Source of the DNA: CAIVAT01 sp049317265
Lineage (GTDB): Bacteria > Bacteroidota > Bacteroidia > Bacteroidales > FEN-979
NCBI GenBank assembly: GCA_049317265.1
Contig: JBMOIP010000001.1
Location: 124,001 to 188,000 of the forward strand
Reading direction: 5' to 3'
DNA length: 64,000 nt
In this document: one piece after another, positions 1 to 8,472 of the stretch
Layout of the letters: every line of letters begins with the position of its first letter
Numbering within the stretch: position 1 is the stretch's first letter
Translations under genes and position numbers: made by a program
The notes under the pieces: model-generated
What the model saw: only the letters and a program-made list of their open reading frames with translations
Told to the model about the DNA's origin: nothing
The model's database searches: none

Positions 1-219
1 GCTGATTCACTGTTTCTGCAACTGGTAATTGACTACCCGGATGGGATTCTTGCTGATGAAGCGCTGATGCAAGCGGCTGCCCTTACCGAAAAGCAACTCA
101 ATAACAAGGAAAAGGCAATGACACTATACCAGGAACTTCTTGATAAATACCCGGGCAGCATCTTTGTGCCGGATGCCCGGAAAAAATTCAGAAACCTCCG
201 GGGCGATGCTGCGCATTAA
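1..219 (+). CDS. TPR-type protein, C-terminal part only
   Basis: The first base lies inside an open frame that reads through to TAA at 217-219, giving the last 72 residues of a protein whose start is outside the window. It has helix pairs typical of tetratricopeptide repeats, for example the segment around EKAMTLYQELLDKYPGS, with the common Y-x-x-x-L-x-x-Y-P spacing. The end is basic and polar. Such repeats mediate protein-protein contacts. The exact role cannot be told from this fragment. It runs in the same direction as rsmA, 77 bases further on, with a palindromic repeat pair between them. Confidence 0.7.
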   Translation, partial: ADSLFLQLVIDYPDGILADEALMQAAALTEKQLNNKEKAMTLYQELLDKYPGSIFVPDARKKFRNLRGDAAH

Positions 220-226
220 TCGGTAC

Positions 227-275
227 AGCCGGGGCATGCCCTGGCTTAAATTGGATACGGGGCATGCCCCGTATC
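227..275. repeat. pair of GGCATGCC palindromes between TPR gene and rsmA
   Basis: Two palindromes sit next to each other. The first, 227-246, is imperfect around GGGGCATGCCC. The second, 254-275, is a perfect 22-base palindrome with half-site GATACGGGGCA, and it is followed by TCTACG. The same sequence family reappears inside rsmA at 582-641. In RNA each would form a strong hairpin. A weak terminator role for the upstream gene is possible, but there is no T-run. Confidence 0.75.
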
Positions 276-296
276 TACGAACGGCAATAACCAACC

Positions 297-1166
297 ATGA
301 TACGACCTAAAAAACACCTTGGCCAGCATTTCCTCCGCGATGAAAACATCGCACAAAAAATTGTCAGCTACCTCAACCCCGATTACCCGGTGGTCCTGGA
401 AGTTGGCCCGGGCATGGGGGTATTGACAAAATATATCCTGGATGATTCCCGATACGATCCCTGGTTCATGGAGGTGGACCGTGAGGCGGTTGAATACCTG
501 AAAACCACGTACCCGGCAATTTCAAACCGGTTGATACAGGGGGATTTTTTGGATTATAACCTGGGGGAATTTCCGCCAAACGTGGATACGGGGCACGTAG
601 AGCCGGGGCACGTAGAGCCGGGGCATGCCCCGGCTCTGCCAAAACCACCAAAATTCACCGTCATCGGCAATTTCCCGTACAACATTTCATCCCAGATCCT
701 GTTTACGGCGCTGGCAAACCGGAACCGCATTCCCGAGGTAGTGGGCATGTTCCAGAAAGAGGTGGCCGAACGGATAGCGTCGCCCCCGGGCAATAGATCG
801 TATGGCATCATCAGCGTTTTGCTGCAGGCTTTCTACGATATCGACTATTTGTTTACCGTGGATGAACACGTTTTTTATCCGCCACCCAAGGTCAAATCAG
901 CCGTGATCAGGCTGCGCAGGAACACCACCGAAAAACTCGATTGTGATGAGGAACTCTTCACCCGGCTGGTGAAAACCGCCTTTAACCAGCGCCGTAAAAC
1001 CATGCGCAACTCCATCCGCTCCCTCGTACCTCAGGCAGGTACCGCGGATACGTCAGGCGTGCCGGCACTGTCGGAGTGGATGAAACAACAACTGGACCTG
1101 CGTGCTGAGCGACTTTCGGTGAACGATTTCGTCAGGCTTGCAGCAGAAATCTCTACCTTTGCCTAA
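297..1166 (+). CDS. rsmA: 16S rRNA dimethyladenosine transferase RsmA (KsgA)
   Basis: RsmA uses S-adenosylmethionine to dimethylate two adjacent adenines near the 3' end of 16S rRNA during small-subunit assembly. The N terminus carries the family opening KKHLGQHFLRD. The SAM-binding motif LEVGPGMGVL lies near residues 34-43, and the catalytic NFPY motif is at about 125-128, followed by NISSQI. The C-terminal domain contains FNQRRKTMRNS. At 289 residues it is about 20 longer than usual. The excess is residues 96-115, a low-complexity stretch with two GHVEP copies just before the catalytic strand, encoded by a palindromic repeat. The ATG at 297 starts right at the conserved N terminus. The downstream gene begins 14 bases after its stop. 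Confidence 0.95.
   Translation: MIRPKKHLGQHFLRDENIAQKIVSYLNPDYPVVLEVGPGMGVLTKYILDDSRYDPWFMEVDREAVEYLKTTYPAISNRLIQGDFLDYNLGEFPPNVDTGHVEPGHVEPGHAPALPKPPKFTVIGNFPYNISSQILFTALANRNRIPEVVGMFQKEVAERIASPPGNRSYGIISVLLQAFYDIDYLFTVDEHVFYPPPKVKSAVIRLRRNTTEKLDCDEELFTRLVKTAFNQRRKTMRNSIRSLVPQAGTADTSGVPALSEWMKQQLDLRAERLSVNDFVRLAAEISTFA
582..641 (+). repeat. palindromic repeat inserted in frame inside rsmA
   Basis: Two 15-base direct copies of GGGGCACGTAGAGCC (590-604 and 605-619) run into a perfect 24-base palindrome at 614-637 with half-site AGAGCCGGGGCA. The left edge GATACGGGGCA matches the left half of the intergenic palindrome at 254-275. The insertion keeps the reading frame because each direct copy is five codons. 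It encodes GHVEPGHVEPGHAPALP within the RsmA methyltransferase domain. Confidence 0.85.
1154..1161 (+). promoter_or_regulatory. -7 box TACCTTTG for the membrane TPR gene
   Basis: This is an exact match to the Bacteroidota TAnnTTTG element. It lies in the last codons of rsmA, 19 bases before the ATG at 1181, so the downstream gene can be transcribed independently of rsmA. Confidence 0.5.
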
Positions 1167-1180
1167 ATTTTAATTTCCGG

Positions 1181-3226
1181 ATGAAAAAAGATCAGTTTCC
1201 GAAAAAACAGGCTCCACCAGGCAAAAATTTCTCCAGTAAAAAACAAGTACCCGCAAAGCCGGAGAATTTGGTTCCAAAGGTTTCAAACAAAGCAAACCGC
1301 TATTTTATCCTCTCTTTCTTTCTTTTTGCCATCCTCCTGTATGGCAATACAATATTTAACAAATATGCTGTTGACGATAATCTTGTAACCAACAATCAGT
1401 TAGTTCGCCAGGGATTTAAAGCGCTTCCGCAGATATTTTCAAGCAGGTACTTTTCCCAGCAGGGTAATGTTGGCTCCACATCCACCGAGTACCGGCCTGT
1501 TGTAAAGGCCACCTTCGCCGTTGAATATCAGCTTTGGGGCGAAAAACCCGGGGTGAGCCACGGTCTGAACATCCTGCTTTACTGGGCATTATCGATCATC
1601 CTGTTTTTTATCCTCAAGCGATTACTCAGCAACTATAACATCCTGTTCCCTTTCCTGGTAACACTCCTGTTTATGGCACACCCTGTGCATACCGAGGTGG
1701 TTGCCAGCCTGAAGAACCGTGATGAATTACTTGCTTTCATTTGCGGCCTGGGAAGTCTGTGGTATATCCTTGAATATGCTCAAACCCGAAGGACCCTGTA
1801 CCTGGTTCCGGCAATCCTGATTTTTTTCTTTGGATATCTTTGCAAATCATCGATACTTCCATTTCTTGCCCTGATCCCCCTGGTACTCTATTTCTTTACA
1901 AAGCTCCCGTTGGGAAGGATTGTCCCCATCTTTTTTGCGATGCTTGCAGTGATCCTCGTGGCACTCTTCGGACCACGGCTCTTCCTTCCTCCAATGGAAC
2001 ACATCAACTCCTTTATTGAGAACCCGCTTTATCTTGATAGGAATATCTGGATGCGCCTCGGGACCGGCTTCGTTTCGCTCCTTTTCTACCTGAAAATCCT
2101 TGTTTATCCATACCCTTTGCTCTATTATTACGGATTTAACATGATCCCGGTCACAAACCTGGCAAATATCTGGGCCATCCTGTCGCTGTTTATCTATAGC
2201 GGGTTGTTTGTTTATGCACTGTCGAAATTCCGTGAAAAACATTTTCTCTCCTTTGCCATCCTCTGGTACCTTATCGCCATTGCAATGTATTCCAATATTG
2301 TCGTTCCGGTGGTTGGAATCGTCGGAGAACGGTTTGTGTTCAACGCCTCGCTTGGCTTTTGTCTTGCAATTATCTATTTGATATTCAGGATATTTCGCAC
2401 TGACCCCAAAAGCCTCACCATTGAGATGGATACACGGCTGAAAATCCTCGCCGTGGTCATCCTGCTGCTGATTCCATGCGCAGTATTGTCTGTGACCCGT
2501 AACCGCGACTGGCGTACACTTTTCGGGTTGTACCGGCATGATATCAAGTCGCTGAACAATTCAGCCAAGGCGAACATCGATTACGGCGGCTTCCTGATGG
2601 GAACGGTATACCAGGACCAGAACTTCCTCAGGACAGGCAACGTAAACCAGTTCAAGTACCAGGTCATCATCTCCCATTTCAGGCGTTCACTGGCGCTTTA
2701 TCCGGATAACTATCTCACAACCAATGATCTCGGAACTGTATACCTCTTCATGGGGAAAAATTATGATTCGGCAGTATATTACCTGAAAAAAGCCATCGCC
2801 CTTGACTCAACGCTGCAGCCGGCCTGGGTTAACCTCGGAATGGCTTACCGCGGGCAGAAACAATACCAGCAGTCCATTGCATGTTATGAGCACATCCTGA
2901 AAGTCAACCCGAACCAGATCAAGGCGGTGTTTGCCCTGGCAAATGTTTACAACGACATGGGCGACTTTGACCGGGCTGTAAAAATGAACGAGGAGGTGAT
3001 GAAGAGTTATCCCAACCTCGAAATGCCTTATGTCAACATCGGCAATTACTACATGCTTAAAAAGGATACAGCCACCGCGGTAAACTATTGGGAAAAAGCT
3101 GCTGCCATCAACCCGAGTTTCGAACTCTGTGTGCAGTTAAACACACTCTACCTGAAAAAGGGCGATCTTGAAAAGGCAGAATATTATTACAAGATAGGTG
3201 AGCAGATCGCCAAACAAAGCCAGTAA
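1181..3226 (+). CDS. TMTC-like polytopic membrane protein with C-terminal TPRs
   Basis: A basic, proline-rich cytoplasmic start of about 40 residues leads into roughly ten membrane segments (about residues 42-430). A soluble tail of tetratricopeptide repeats follows (about 470-680), with units such as ALDSTLQPAWVNLGMAYRG. Motifs YRPVVKATFAVEY and HPVHTEVVASLKNRDELL match the TMTC/DUF1736 group of GT-C-fold proteins, whose eukaryotic members are protein O-mannosyltransferases. An acidic pair (AVDDNLV) in the first loop suits a GT-C metal or lipid-donor site. A lipid-linked sugar transfer role at the inner membrane is therefore inferred, not proven. Two paralogues occur at 33565 and 35417. The ATG lies 14 bases after rsmA. 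Confidence 0.75.
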   Translation: MKKDQFPKKQAPPGKNFSSKKQVPAKPENLVPKVSNKANRYFILSFFLFAILLYGNTIFNKYAVDDNLVTNNQLVRQGFKALPQIFSSRYFSQQGNVGSTSTEYRPVVKATFAVEYQLWGEKPGVSHGLNILLYWALSIILFFILKRLLSNYNILFPFLVTLLFMAHPVHTEVVASLKNRDELLAFICGLGSLWYILEYAQTRRTLYLVPAILIFFFGYLCKSSILPFLALIPLVLYFFTKLPLGRIVPIFFAMLAVILVALFGPRLFLPPMEHINSFIENPLYLDRNIWMRLGTGFVSLLFYLKILVYPYPLLYYYGFNMIPVTNLANIWAILSLFIYSGLFVYALSKFREKHFLSFAILWYLIAIAMYSNIVVPVVGIVGERFVFNASLGFCLAIIYLIFRIFRTDPKSLTIEMDTRLKILAVVILLLIPCAVLSVTRNRDWRTLFGLYRHDIKSLNNSAKANIDYGGFLMGTVYQDQNFLRTGNVNQFKYQVIISHFRRSLALYPDNYLTTNDLGTVYLFMGKNYDSAVYYLKKAIALDSTLQPAWVNLGMAYRGQKQYQQSIACYEHILKVNPNQIKAVFALANVYNDMGDFDRAVKMNEEVMKSYPNLEMPYVNIGNYYMLKKDTATAVNYWEKAAAINPSFELCVQLNTLYLKKGDLEKAEYYYKIGEQIAKQSQ

Positions 3227-3253
3227 AATACCATTTGGTAAAGGTTTGGATCC

Positions 3254-5680
3254 TCAGAACTTTGCCGTCAGCTTGAGGTTGAAAGTCCGTGGCGTCAGGT
3301 AATTTGGAACGGCATATTCCTTCCCATTGATATCGGTGATCCAGAGATAGGAGATGGTGTTGCTGATTTGCAACAGGTTAAAGATATCGAGCGATATCCA
3401 CAACGATTCAAATGCCCTGAGCGGGTTTTTCTTCGAAAATGAGGTCTGCTGGCCGATGAGTTGCTTTGATAACCCGATATCCACACGGCGGTAGGGGGGT
3501 ATCCGAAGCGTTTGAGCGCTTCTTGGTGAATCGGGTGGGCCAAAGGGTAGGCCGGTGCCATAAACCAGCGTAAGGTTCATCTTCCAGGTTGGAAAACCGG
3601 GAATGAAATCCTGGAAGAAGATGGCAAGGTTCATCCGCTGGTCGGTTGGCCGTGGAATCCACGTTCCCTGGAAGTACTCCTCCGTTTTCAGGAAAGACAG
3701 ACTGGCCCACGATTCGGCTCCTTTCACGAATTCACCATGAACACGGAAGTCGATGCCGGCCGCATATCCGTGGGCATCATTGGTTCCGTAGTACCTGATT
3801 TTCATGTTGTCGATCTCGTAAGGAATCAGGTTCTGTATGTTTTTGTAATAGGCTTCCGCAACAAACTTGAATGGGCGGTTCCATGCCTTGAAGTAGTAAT
3901 CGCTTCCTGCCACTACCTGGAAAGACGACTGTGCTTTCAACCCGGGAACAATATTCCCCTGGAGGTCAGACATCTCCCTGAAGGTGGGAGGTTGAGAATA
4001 GTACCCTGTAGACAGCCTGAAAACAGTTTCGTTTTTCCAGTGAGGCTTAAAGGAGATGTTCGCCCTCGGATTAAACAACAATTGCCCGTTGAAATCGTAG
4101 TAAATGGCCCTGATTCCAGCTGTCAGTGAAATATCATTCGATGCGTTTTTGAAAGTCCAGGTATCCTGCAGGAACCCTGAAACACGGTTTGTGTTGACTT
4201 TGCTGTTGCTTCTGATGACGTTGTAAAGCACCAGGTCGCCATTCGGAGGATTCTGACTTCCCAGCGAATCGGGTGGCCGTGGAATGGAGTAGCCGGCAGA
4301 ATCCTGCAACTCCCATTCATTCACAGTGTAGTTGAAAAACTCATGCTGGTACTTTACACCCCACACAAGGTTACTCTTATCCTTATCCCAGTAACCTCGG
4401 TGTTCAATGTTGAAAACGGTACCATCGAGGTAGTTCCGGGCATGTTGAAGGTAGGCCCCGACACCCATGATTTCGGTGATCTGTCCCTGCCCGCTTCCCT
4501 GGAAGACCTCCAGCTTGCCGAGCCAGTATTCGCCTGAGATGTCGTAAGTTTCGGCTTCATAGGTTTGGAATACGGAGGAGATCAGTTTCAACCGAAGGCT
4601 CGTGGTTGGTTTATAGGTGAGGGTGAGTGCGGTGAGCCAATTCTGGTATTGGTCAGATTCTCGTCCGTCAAAGTAAATTTTTATCCGGTATGCTTCATCG
4701 ATGGTGCCAAAGCTTGTTTCACGGGTTTCGGGTACCAGTTTATAGGCGTTGTCGGTAAAAGTTCCAAAGAGGGATAACTCCCATTTTTTGGTGATCTCAT
4801 AATTCAGCATTCCCTGGATGTCAAAAAACCTGGGCTTATAGTTTCCCTTGGTATCAAGTCCTTTGAGAATGTATGAGTTGGTTTTGTAACGGGTTCCGAT
4901 CAGGTAGGAGACCTTTTTGGAGAAGATGCCCTCCGCATGGGCGGAAGCGCCCAGGAGACTCACATCGAACGAAGCGGCAAACTGCGTCGGTTTTTTGTAT
5001 TTGATATCGAGTACCGACGACATCTTGTCTCCATATTTGGCATCGAAGCCTCCCGAGGAAAATGAGATGCCAGAAACCAGGTCGGGATTGAGAAAACTCT
5101 GGCCTTCCTGCTGCCCCGACCTGACGAGAAACGGCCGGTAAATCTCTATGTCATTGACAAACACCAGGTTTTCATCGTAATTGCCCCCGCGGACAGAGTA
5201 TTGGGAGCTCAACTCATTTCGTGACGACACCCCGGGCATCGTCTTGATCAGGTCTTCCACGCTGGCATTGATGGTAGGGATGAGCGTCAGTACTTTCGGG
5301 TCGAGCCGGTTGAACGTATTGGTCTTGAGCTGCTGATCTTTCACTTCAATCGATTCAAGCTGGGTAGAACTTGGCAGCAGGGAGTGGTCCATCACCCTCC
5401 GCTCGTTTTCCCTGAGCCTGACGGTCATGGAGTCCTTCTCATACCCGATGTATGAGAAAAGGATGACCACCTCTTTGTTGGCGGGCACCGCCAATTCAAA
5501 ACTGCCATTTTTGCCGGTGGTCGCTCCGGCAGTGGTGCCTTTTACCGCGATGTTGACAAACTCAAGAAGCTGGTGGTCACTGCCTCTGACTACCCCGGAG
5601 ATAAATCCCTGCTGGGCAATGATTGCCTGCGTTGAGAAAAGAATGGCCAAAAATGGTATGAATAGTGCTCTTTTCAACAT
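3254..5680 (-). CDS. TonB-dependent outer-membrane receptor
   Basis: This is an outer-membrane gated channel for uptake of an unknown ligand. A signal peptide ending near IIAQQG (about residue 23) is followed by a carboxypeptidase-regulatory-like domain (about 25-110; GFISGVVRGSDHQLLEFVN). A plug domain comes next (about 120-240; DLIKTMPGVSS, YSVRGGNYDENLVFVND), then a long beta-barrel ending in the aromatic FNLKLTAKF. The 808-residue length is typical of the class that lacks SusC features. No SusD-like lipoprotein is next to it. The only partner is the small gene 6 bases upstream on the same strand, so the two are probably co-transcribed. The ligand cannot be named. Confidence 0.9.
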   Translation of the reverse strand: MLKRALFIPFLAILFSTQAIIAQQGFISGVVRGSDHQLLEFVNIAVKGTTAGATTGKNGSFELAVPANKEVVILFSYIGYEKDSMTVRLRENERRVMDHSLLPSSTQLESIEVKDQQLKTNTFNRLDPKVLTLIPTINASVEDLIKTMPGVSSRNELSSQYSVRGGNYDENLVFVNDIEIYRPFLVRSGQQEGQSFLNPDLVSGISFSSGGFDAKYGDKMSSVLDIKYKKPTQFAASFDVSLLGASAHAEGIFSKKVSYLIGTRYKTNSYILKGLDTKGNYKPRFFDIQGMLNYEITKKWELSLFGTFTDNAYKLVPETRETSFGTIDEAYRIKIYFDGRESDQYQNWLTALTLTYKPTTSLRLKLISSVFQTYEAETYDISGEYWLGKLEVFQGSGQGQITEIMGVGAYLQHARNYLDGTVFNIEHRGYWDKDKSNLVWGVKYQHEFFNYTVNEWELQDSAGYSIPRPPDSLGSQNPPNGDLVLYNVIRSNSKVNTNRVSGFLQDTWTFKNASNDISLTAGIRAIYYDFNGQLLFNPRANISFKPHWKNETVFRLSTGYYSQPPTFREMSDLQGNIVPGLKAQSSFQVVAGSDYYFKAWNRPFKFVAEAYYKNIQNLIPYEIDNMKIRYYGTNDAHGYAAGIDFRVHGEFVKGAESWASLSFLKTEEYFQGTWIPRPTDQRMNLAIFFQDFIPGFPTWKMNLTLVYGTGLPFGPPDSPRSAQTLRIPPYRRVDIGLSKQLIGQQTSFSKKNPLRAFESLWISLDIFNLLQISNTISYLWITDINGKEYAVPNYLTPRTFNLKLTAKF

Positions 5681-5686
5681 CAGATG

Positions 5687-6346
5687 TTATTTCAGTCGTT
5701 CTTCCTGTGATTTGAATTTACCATCTTTCCAGGCTTTGATAAACTTCGCCCAGGCAAAGGGGTTGAAAATATTATAGGGTTGAATCTGGCCGTAATAATA
5801 CAGCTTGCTGGTTTGGTTGTCGATGTAGTTGCGGTAATTCATGGACGCATCCATCGGGTACTCCTCTGCCCGCATCCTGATATCTGCCGCCAGCAGGTTT
5901 TTCCGGGCAATTTCCAGGTCATCATCAGGTATTTTTGTTTCTACGAAAGCACGTTTGAACTCTTCAAGGGTGGGCCAGGGGAAAATGAAGGCAGCTGCCA
6001 GGGTCAGGGTATCTGCGGTCATCAGCTGGATCAGCGAATATTTTTGTTTGGTGATGGTGTCGGGAATGATGAATGAGGCCGGCTTGAATCCCAGGGCGGT
6101 AAAAACCACCGTATCCAGGCGGTGGGCCACAAACGAGAAATACCCGTTAATGTCGCTGGTGGTTCCGCGATGACTGCCAACATCAAGGATTTTGGTGTAT
6201 GGAACGGGATTCAGGCTGTCGGCGGTAATGGTGATGCCTGAAAACTGGACCAACGAGGCATTGTCATCTTGAACCTGAGCCTGAATTTCAGTACCGAAAA
6301 ACGGGAAAATGAGCAGTAAAAAGAGATAACACAGGCTCTTGTTCAT
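5687..6346 (-). CDS. secreted protein with carboxypeptidase-like regulatory domain
   Basis: An N-terminal signal peptide ends at about residue 23 (GTEIQAQ). A beta-sandwich-like domain (about 30-110) follows, with the phrase GTTSDINGYFSF that marks carboxypeptidase-D regulatory-like domains. The remaining 100 residues are alpha-rich and charged with no motif I recognise. It lies 6 bases upstream of the TonB receptor on the same strand. That suggests a shared transcript and a periplasmic or outer-membrane accessory role. The function is unknown. Confidence 0.7.
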   Translation of the reverse strand: MNKSLCYLFLLLIFPFFGTEIQAQVQDDNASLVQFSGITITADSLNPVPYTKILDVGSHRGTTSDINGYFSFVAHRLDTVVFTALGFKPASFIIPDTITKQKYSLIQLMTADTLTLAAAFIFPWPTLEEFKRAFVETKIPDDDLEIARKNLLAADIRMRAEEYPMDASMNYRNYIDNQTSKLYYYGQIQPYNIFNPFAWAKFIKAWKDGKFKSQEERLK

Positions 6347-6462
6347 TCGTGGTTATTGGTGTTTTATCATGGATGTGATGTATAGCAGGGGTTGCGGGTT
6401 GCGAACCAAACCAATCACCAGATAACGTAAAATTCGCCGGTTTATTTCTTCAGGGTGATGGC

Positions 6463-6492
6463 AAAAAAAATGCTGCTACAAAGTAACAGCAT
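6463..6492 (-). terminator. rho-independent terminator of rpmB
   Basis: Read on the minus strand, the stem AATGCTGTTAC pairs with GTAGCAGCATT around a 2-3 base loop. It is followed at once by a run of eight T. It lies 21 bases past the rpmB stop. Confidence 0.85.
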
Positions 6493-6513
6493 TTCTACCC
6501 ATGAAAAAAAATT

Positions 6514-6753
6514 TTATTTGGCAAGGTATCCTTTTTCCCGAGCCTCTTTGATGCAGACATAAACGCCTTTTTTATTCATATGACGCAAACCTTCGGCAGA
6601 TACCTTCAGCTTAATCTCGCGGTTTTCTTCCTCTACAAAGAAGGTCTTGCTTTGTATGTTTGGGCTGAACCAACGCTTCGATTTTTTATTGGAATGAGAG
6701 ACTTTATGCCCTTTAATTGCAATCTTTCCGGTTATTTCACAAATCCTTGCCAT
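6514..6753 (-). CDS. rpmB: 50S ribosomal protein L28
   Basis: This is a structural protein of the large ribosomal subunit, near the E site. The 79-residue length and the sequence are standard: MARICEITGK at the start, then HKVSHSNKKSKRWFSPN, and a C-terminal half rich in Lys with GLRHMNKKGV. The start is the ATG at 6751-6753, 37 bases downstream of a TATCTTTG -7 box. In many Bacteroidota rpmB is followed by rpmG and a small DUF4295 gene. Here a terminator follows directly and neither gene is present. Confidence 0.95.
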   Translation of the reverse strand: MARICEITGKIAIKGHKVSHSNKKSKRWFSPNIQSKTFFVEEENREIKLKVSAEGLRHMNKKGVYVCIKEAREKGYLAK

Positions 6754-6790
6754 GACGATTATGATTAGAATGGTATTTCAAAATGGAGTG

Positions 6791-6798
6791 CAAAGATA
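6791..6798 (-). promoter_or_regulatory. -7 box TATCTTTG for rpmB
   Basis: An exact TAnnTTTG match on the minus strand in the 74-base gap between cinA and rpmB, correctly placed for a short rpmB leader. Confidence 0.6.
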
Positions 6799-6827
6799 GA
6801 GTTTTTATTTTGAATAACCATGAATCT

Positions 6828-8093
6828 CTAAAAAAAATGGTGAAATAGCAATTTCTTACGCAGGAGACTCAGTGCCTGCAGCGAGGTTCTTCGGATGTTT
6901 CGTTCCCTGTTGTCGCCGAAGAGGTATTGTTCGGCAAATACTGCATCGGGCGTGGCGATGGCAATCCATGCGGTACCGACCGGTTTTTCCGGGGTTCCGC
7001 CATCAGGCCCCGATATTCCAGAAGTGGCGATGGCATAATCCACGTTGAACTTTGCCTGCAATGAGGCAGCCATCTCCAGTACCACCTGCCGGCTCACAGC
7101 ACCGAAATTCTCCAGGGTTTCTGAATTCACTCCCAGGATGTTCTCCTTAATCTCGTTGGCATAGGCTACCACAGAACCTTTGTAGTAAACTGAACTTCCG
7201 GGTATGCTGGTGATCATCTGTGCTATGGTGCCGCCCGTGCAGCTTTCAGCGGTGGCAAGGGTTGCCTTTTGTTCGGTAAGGAGCCTGCCAACTACCATTT
7301 CGAGGGATTCATCATCATATCCGAAAATGTACCCGGGGATGAGCTCTTTTAATTTATCTGCTTCGGAATCAACCTGGTGATGTAATGCTGTTTCATCAGG
7401 ACTTTCACCGGTGAGCCGCAACCTCACGATACCTGGCTGGGGCAGGTAGGCAAGTTTAATGTTTGGGGGAAGTGCATTTTCCCAGGTTTCGATCTGAGCG
7501 GCAAGAAAGGATTCGCCGACTCCCTGCGTCAGGATGGTCTTGTGATATATAAATGGTGTTTTGAATGCTTCTTTCAACCGCGGTATCACATAATCCGTCA
7601 TCATTGCTTTCATCTCAAATGGGACTCCCGGCATGGAGACAAAAATCGTTTTTCCGCCTTCTTTCCGATCCTTCTCAAACCACATTCCCCGTGCAGTTCC
7701 CACTTTATTGGGAATTCCGGTACACAATTCAGGCAGTTCCGCCTGCTGATGGTTGAGTTCGGTGACGGGATATCCCCGGCGGGCAAAGAGCGCCTCCACA
7801 TCGCGGTAGGCCTCTTCGTTGAACACCAGTTTAGTGTTGAAAAATTCGCAGAGGGTGTGCTTGGTAATGTCGTCTTTGGTGGGGCCTATTCCCCCGGAGA
7901 TTAAAACCACTTCGGCACGATCTTCCGCTTCAGCCAGCGCCTGAAGAATATGCTGCCTTGAATCGCCGATCACAGTAAACTGGTATGCCCTGAACCCGGC
8001 AAGGTTTAATTGCTCCGCCATCCAGGCGGCATTCGTATTGATGACCTGCCCGATCAGCAGTTCATCACCGATGTTGATGATCTCTGTCTTCAT
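6828..8093 (-). CDS. cinA: CinA-family nicotinamide-nucleotide amidase / competence-damage protein
   Basis: A two-domain protein of normal length (421 residues). The N-terminal MoaB/MogA-like domain (about 1-170) has INIGDELLIGQV and SGGIGPTKDDITK. The C-terminal CinA amidase domain (about 255-415) has AESCTGGTIAQM, GSVVAYANEIK and SGISGPDGGTPEKPVGT. Members deamidate nicotinamide mononucleotide to recycle pyridine nucleotides, and some cleave ADP-ribose. The gene is transcribed toward rpmB with a 74-base gap. The ATG at 8091-8093 begins the conserved MKTEIINIGDE. Confidence 0.93.
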   Translation of the reverse strand: MKTEIINIGDELLIGQVINTNAAWMAEQLNLAGFRAYQFTVIGDSRQHILQALAEAEDRAEVVLISGGIGPTKDDITKHTLCEFFNTKLVFNEEAYRDVEALFARRGYPVTELNHQQAELPELCTGIPNKVGTARGMWFEKDRKEGGKTIFVSMPGVPFEMKAMMTDYVIPRLKEAFKTPFIYHKTILTQGVGESFLAAQIETWENALPPNIKLAYLPQPGIVRLRLTGESPDETALHHQVDSEADKLKELIPGYIFGYDDESLEMVVGRLLTEQKATLATAESCTGGTIAQMITSIPGSSVYYKGSVVAYANEIKENILGVNSETLENFGAVSRQVVLEMAASLQAKFNVDYAIATSGISGPDGGTPEKPVGTAWIAIATPDAVFAEQYLFGDNRERNIRRTSLQALSLLRKKLLFHHFF

Positions 8094-8319
8094 ATTTTTT
8101 CCTCTTTAAGTCGTGAATTCAGCTCACTCACAGCATGGCCACCGCTACAATGCGCCAGTCAATGATTTTTTCAATGTGCACATCGAACAATTTTCCTAAA
8201 AAGTTGAGATCGATGATCCAGCAATGTTTTCAGGTACAATAAACAAGAGGAAAAACCGGATGGAGAACTTGAATTATTGTACAATTTCATCAATAGTAAT
8301 GGTGGTCTGAATTCAGCCG

Positions 8320-8327
8320 CAAAGTTA
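8320..8327 (-). promoter_or_regulatory. -7 box TAACTTTG, possible cinA promoter
   Basis: A minus-strand match to TAnnTTTG about 230 bases before the cinA ATG. The long distance makes it less certain than the other boxes. Confidence 0.3.
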
Positions 8328-8450
8328 CCAATTGAATTGGTCCCTTTGCTGACCTTTGCGCATGAATTGTAGGAACATTACCTCAAAAAGAACTTCCAAT
8401 GGCGGTTTCACGCCCTGATGCGGAACCACTCACCACAAAGCGATTTTTCG

Positions 8451-8458
8451 TACTTTTG
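8451..8458 (+). promoter_or_regulatory. -7 box TACTTTTG for the nucleoside phosphorylase
   Basis: An exact TAnnTTTG match 15 bases before the ATG at 8473, giving a leader of only a few bases. Confidence 0.5.
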
Positions 8459-8472
8459 TAAAAAATTAGTTT

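Larger units (their letters stand above)
8094..8472. other. 379-base gap between cinA and the phosphorylase gene
   Basis: This divergent gap holds a minus-strand TAACTTTG (8320-8327), which would give cinA a leader of about 220 bases. It also holds a plus-strand TACTTTTG (8451-8458) just before the phosphorylase gene. No convincing gene or RNA structure was seen. Short open stretches exist on both strands but have no family resemblance that I can recognise. Confidence 0.5.

Noticed and set aside
1847..2539. Minus-strand open frame of 230 codons
   Set aside because: It lies wholly antisense to the membrane TPR gene, has a composition expected of a shadow (many His, Asp, Gln), and has no family motif or promoter.
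8128..8229. Open stretch of 34 codons on the minus strand ending in a hydrophobic segment
   Set aside because: Too short, no start codon within it, and no recognisable similarity; possibly chance or the tail of a lost gene.
8400..8462. Small plus-strand frame (20 codons) upstream of the phosphorylase
   Set aside because: The likely promoter box of the phosphorylase lies inside it, so it would not be on the transcript.
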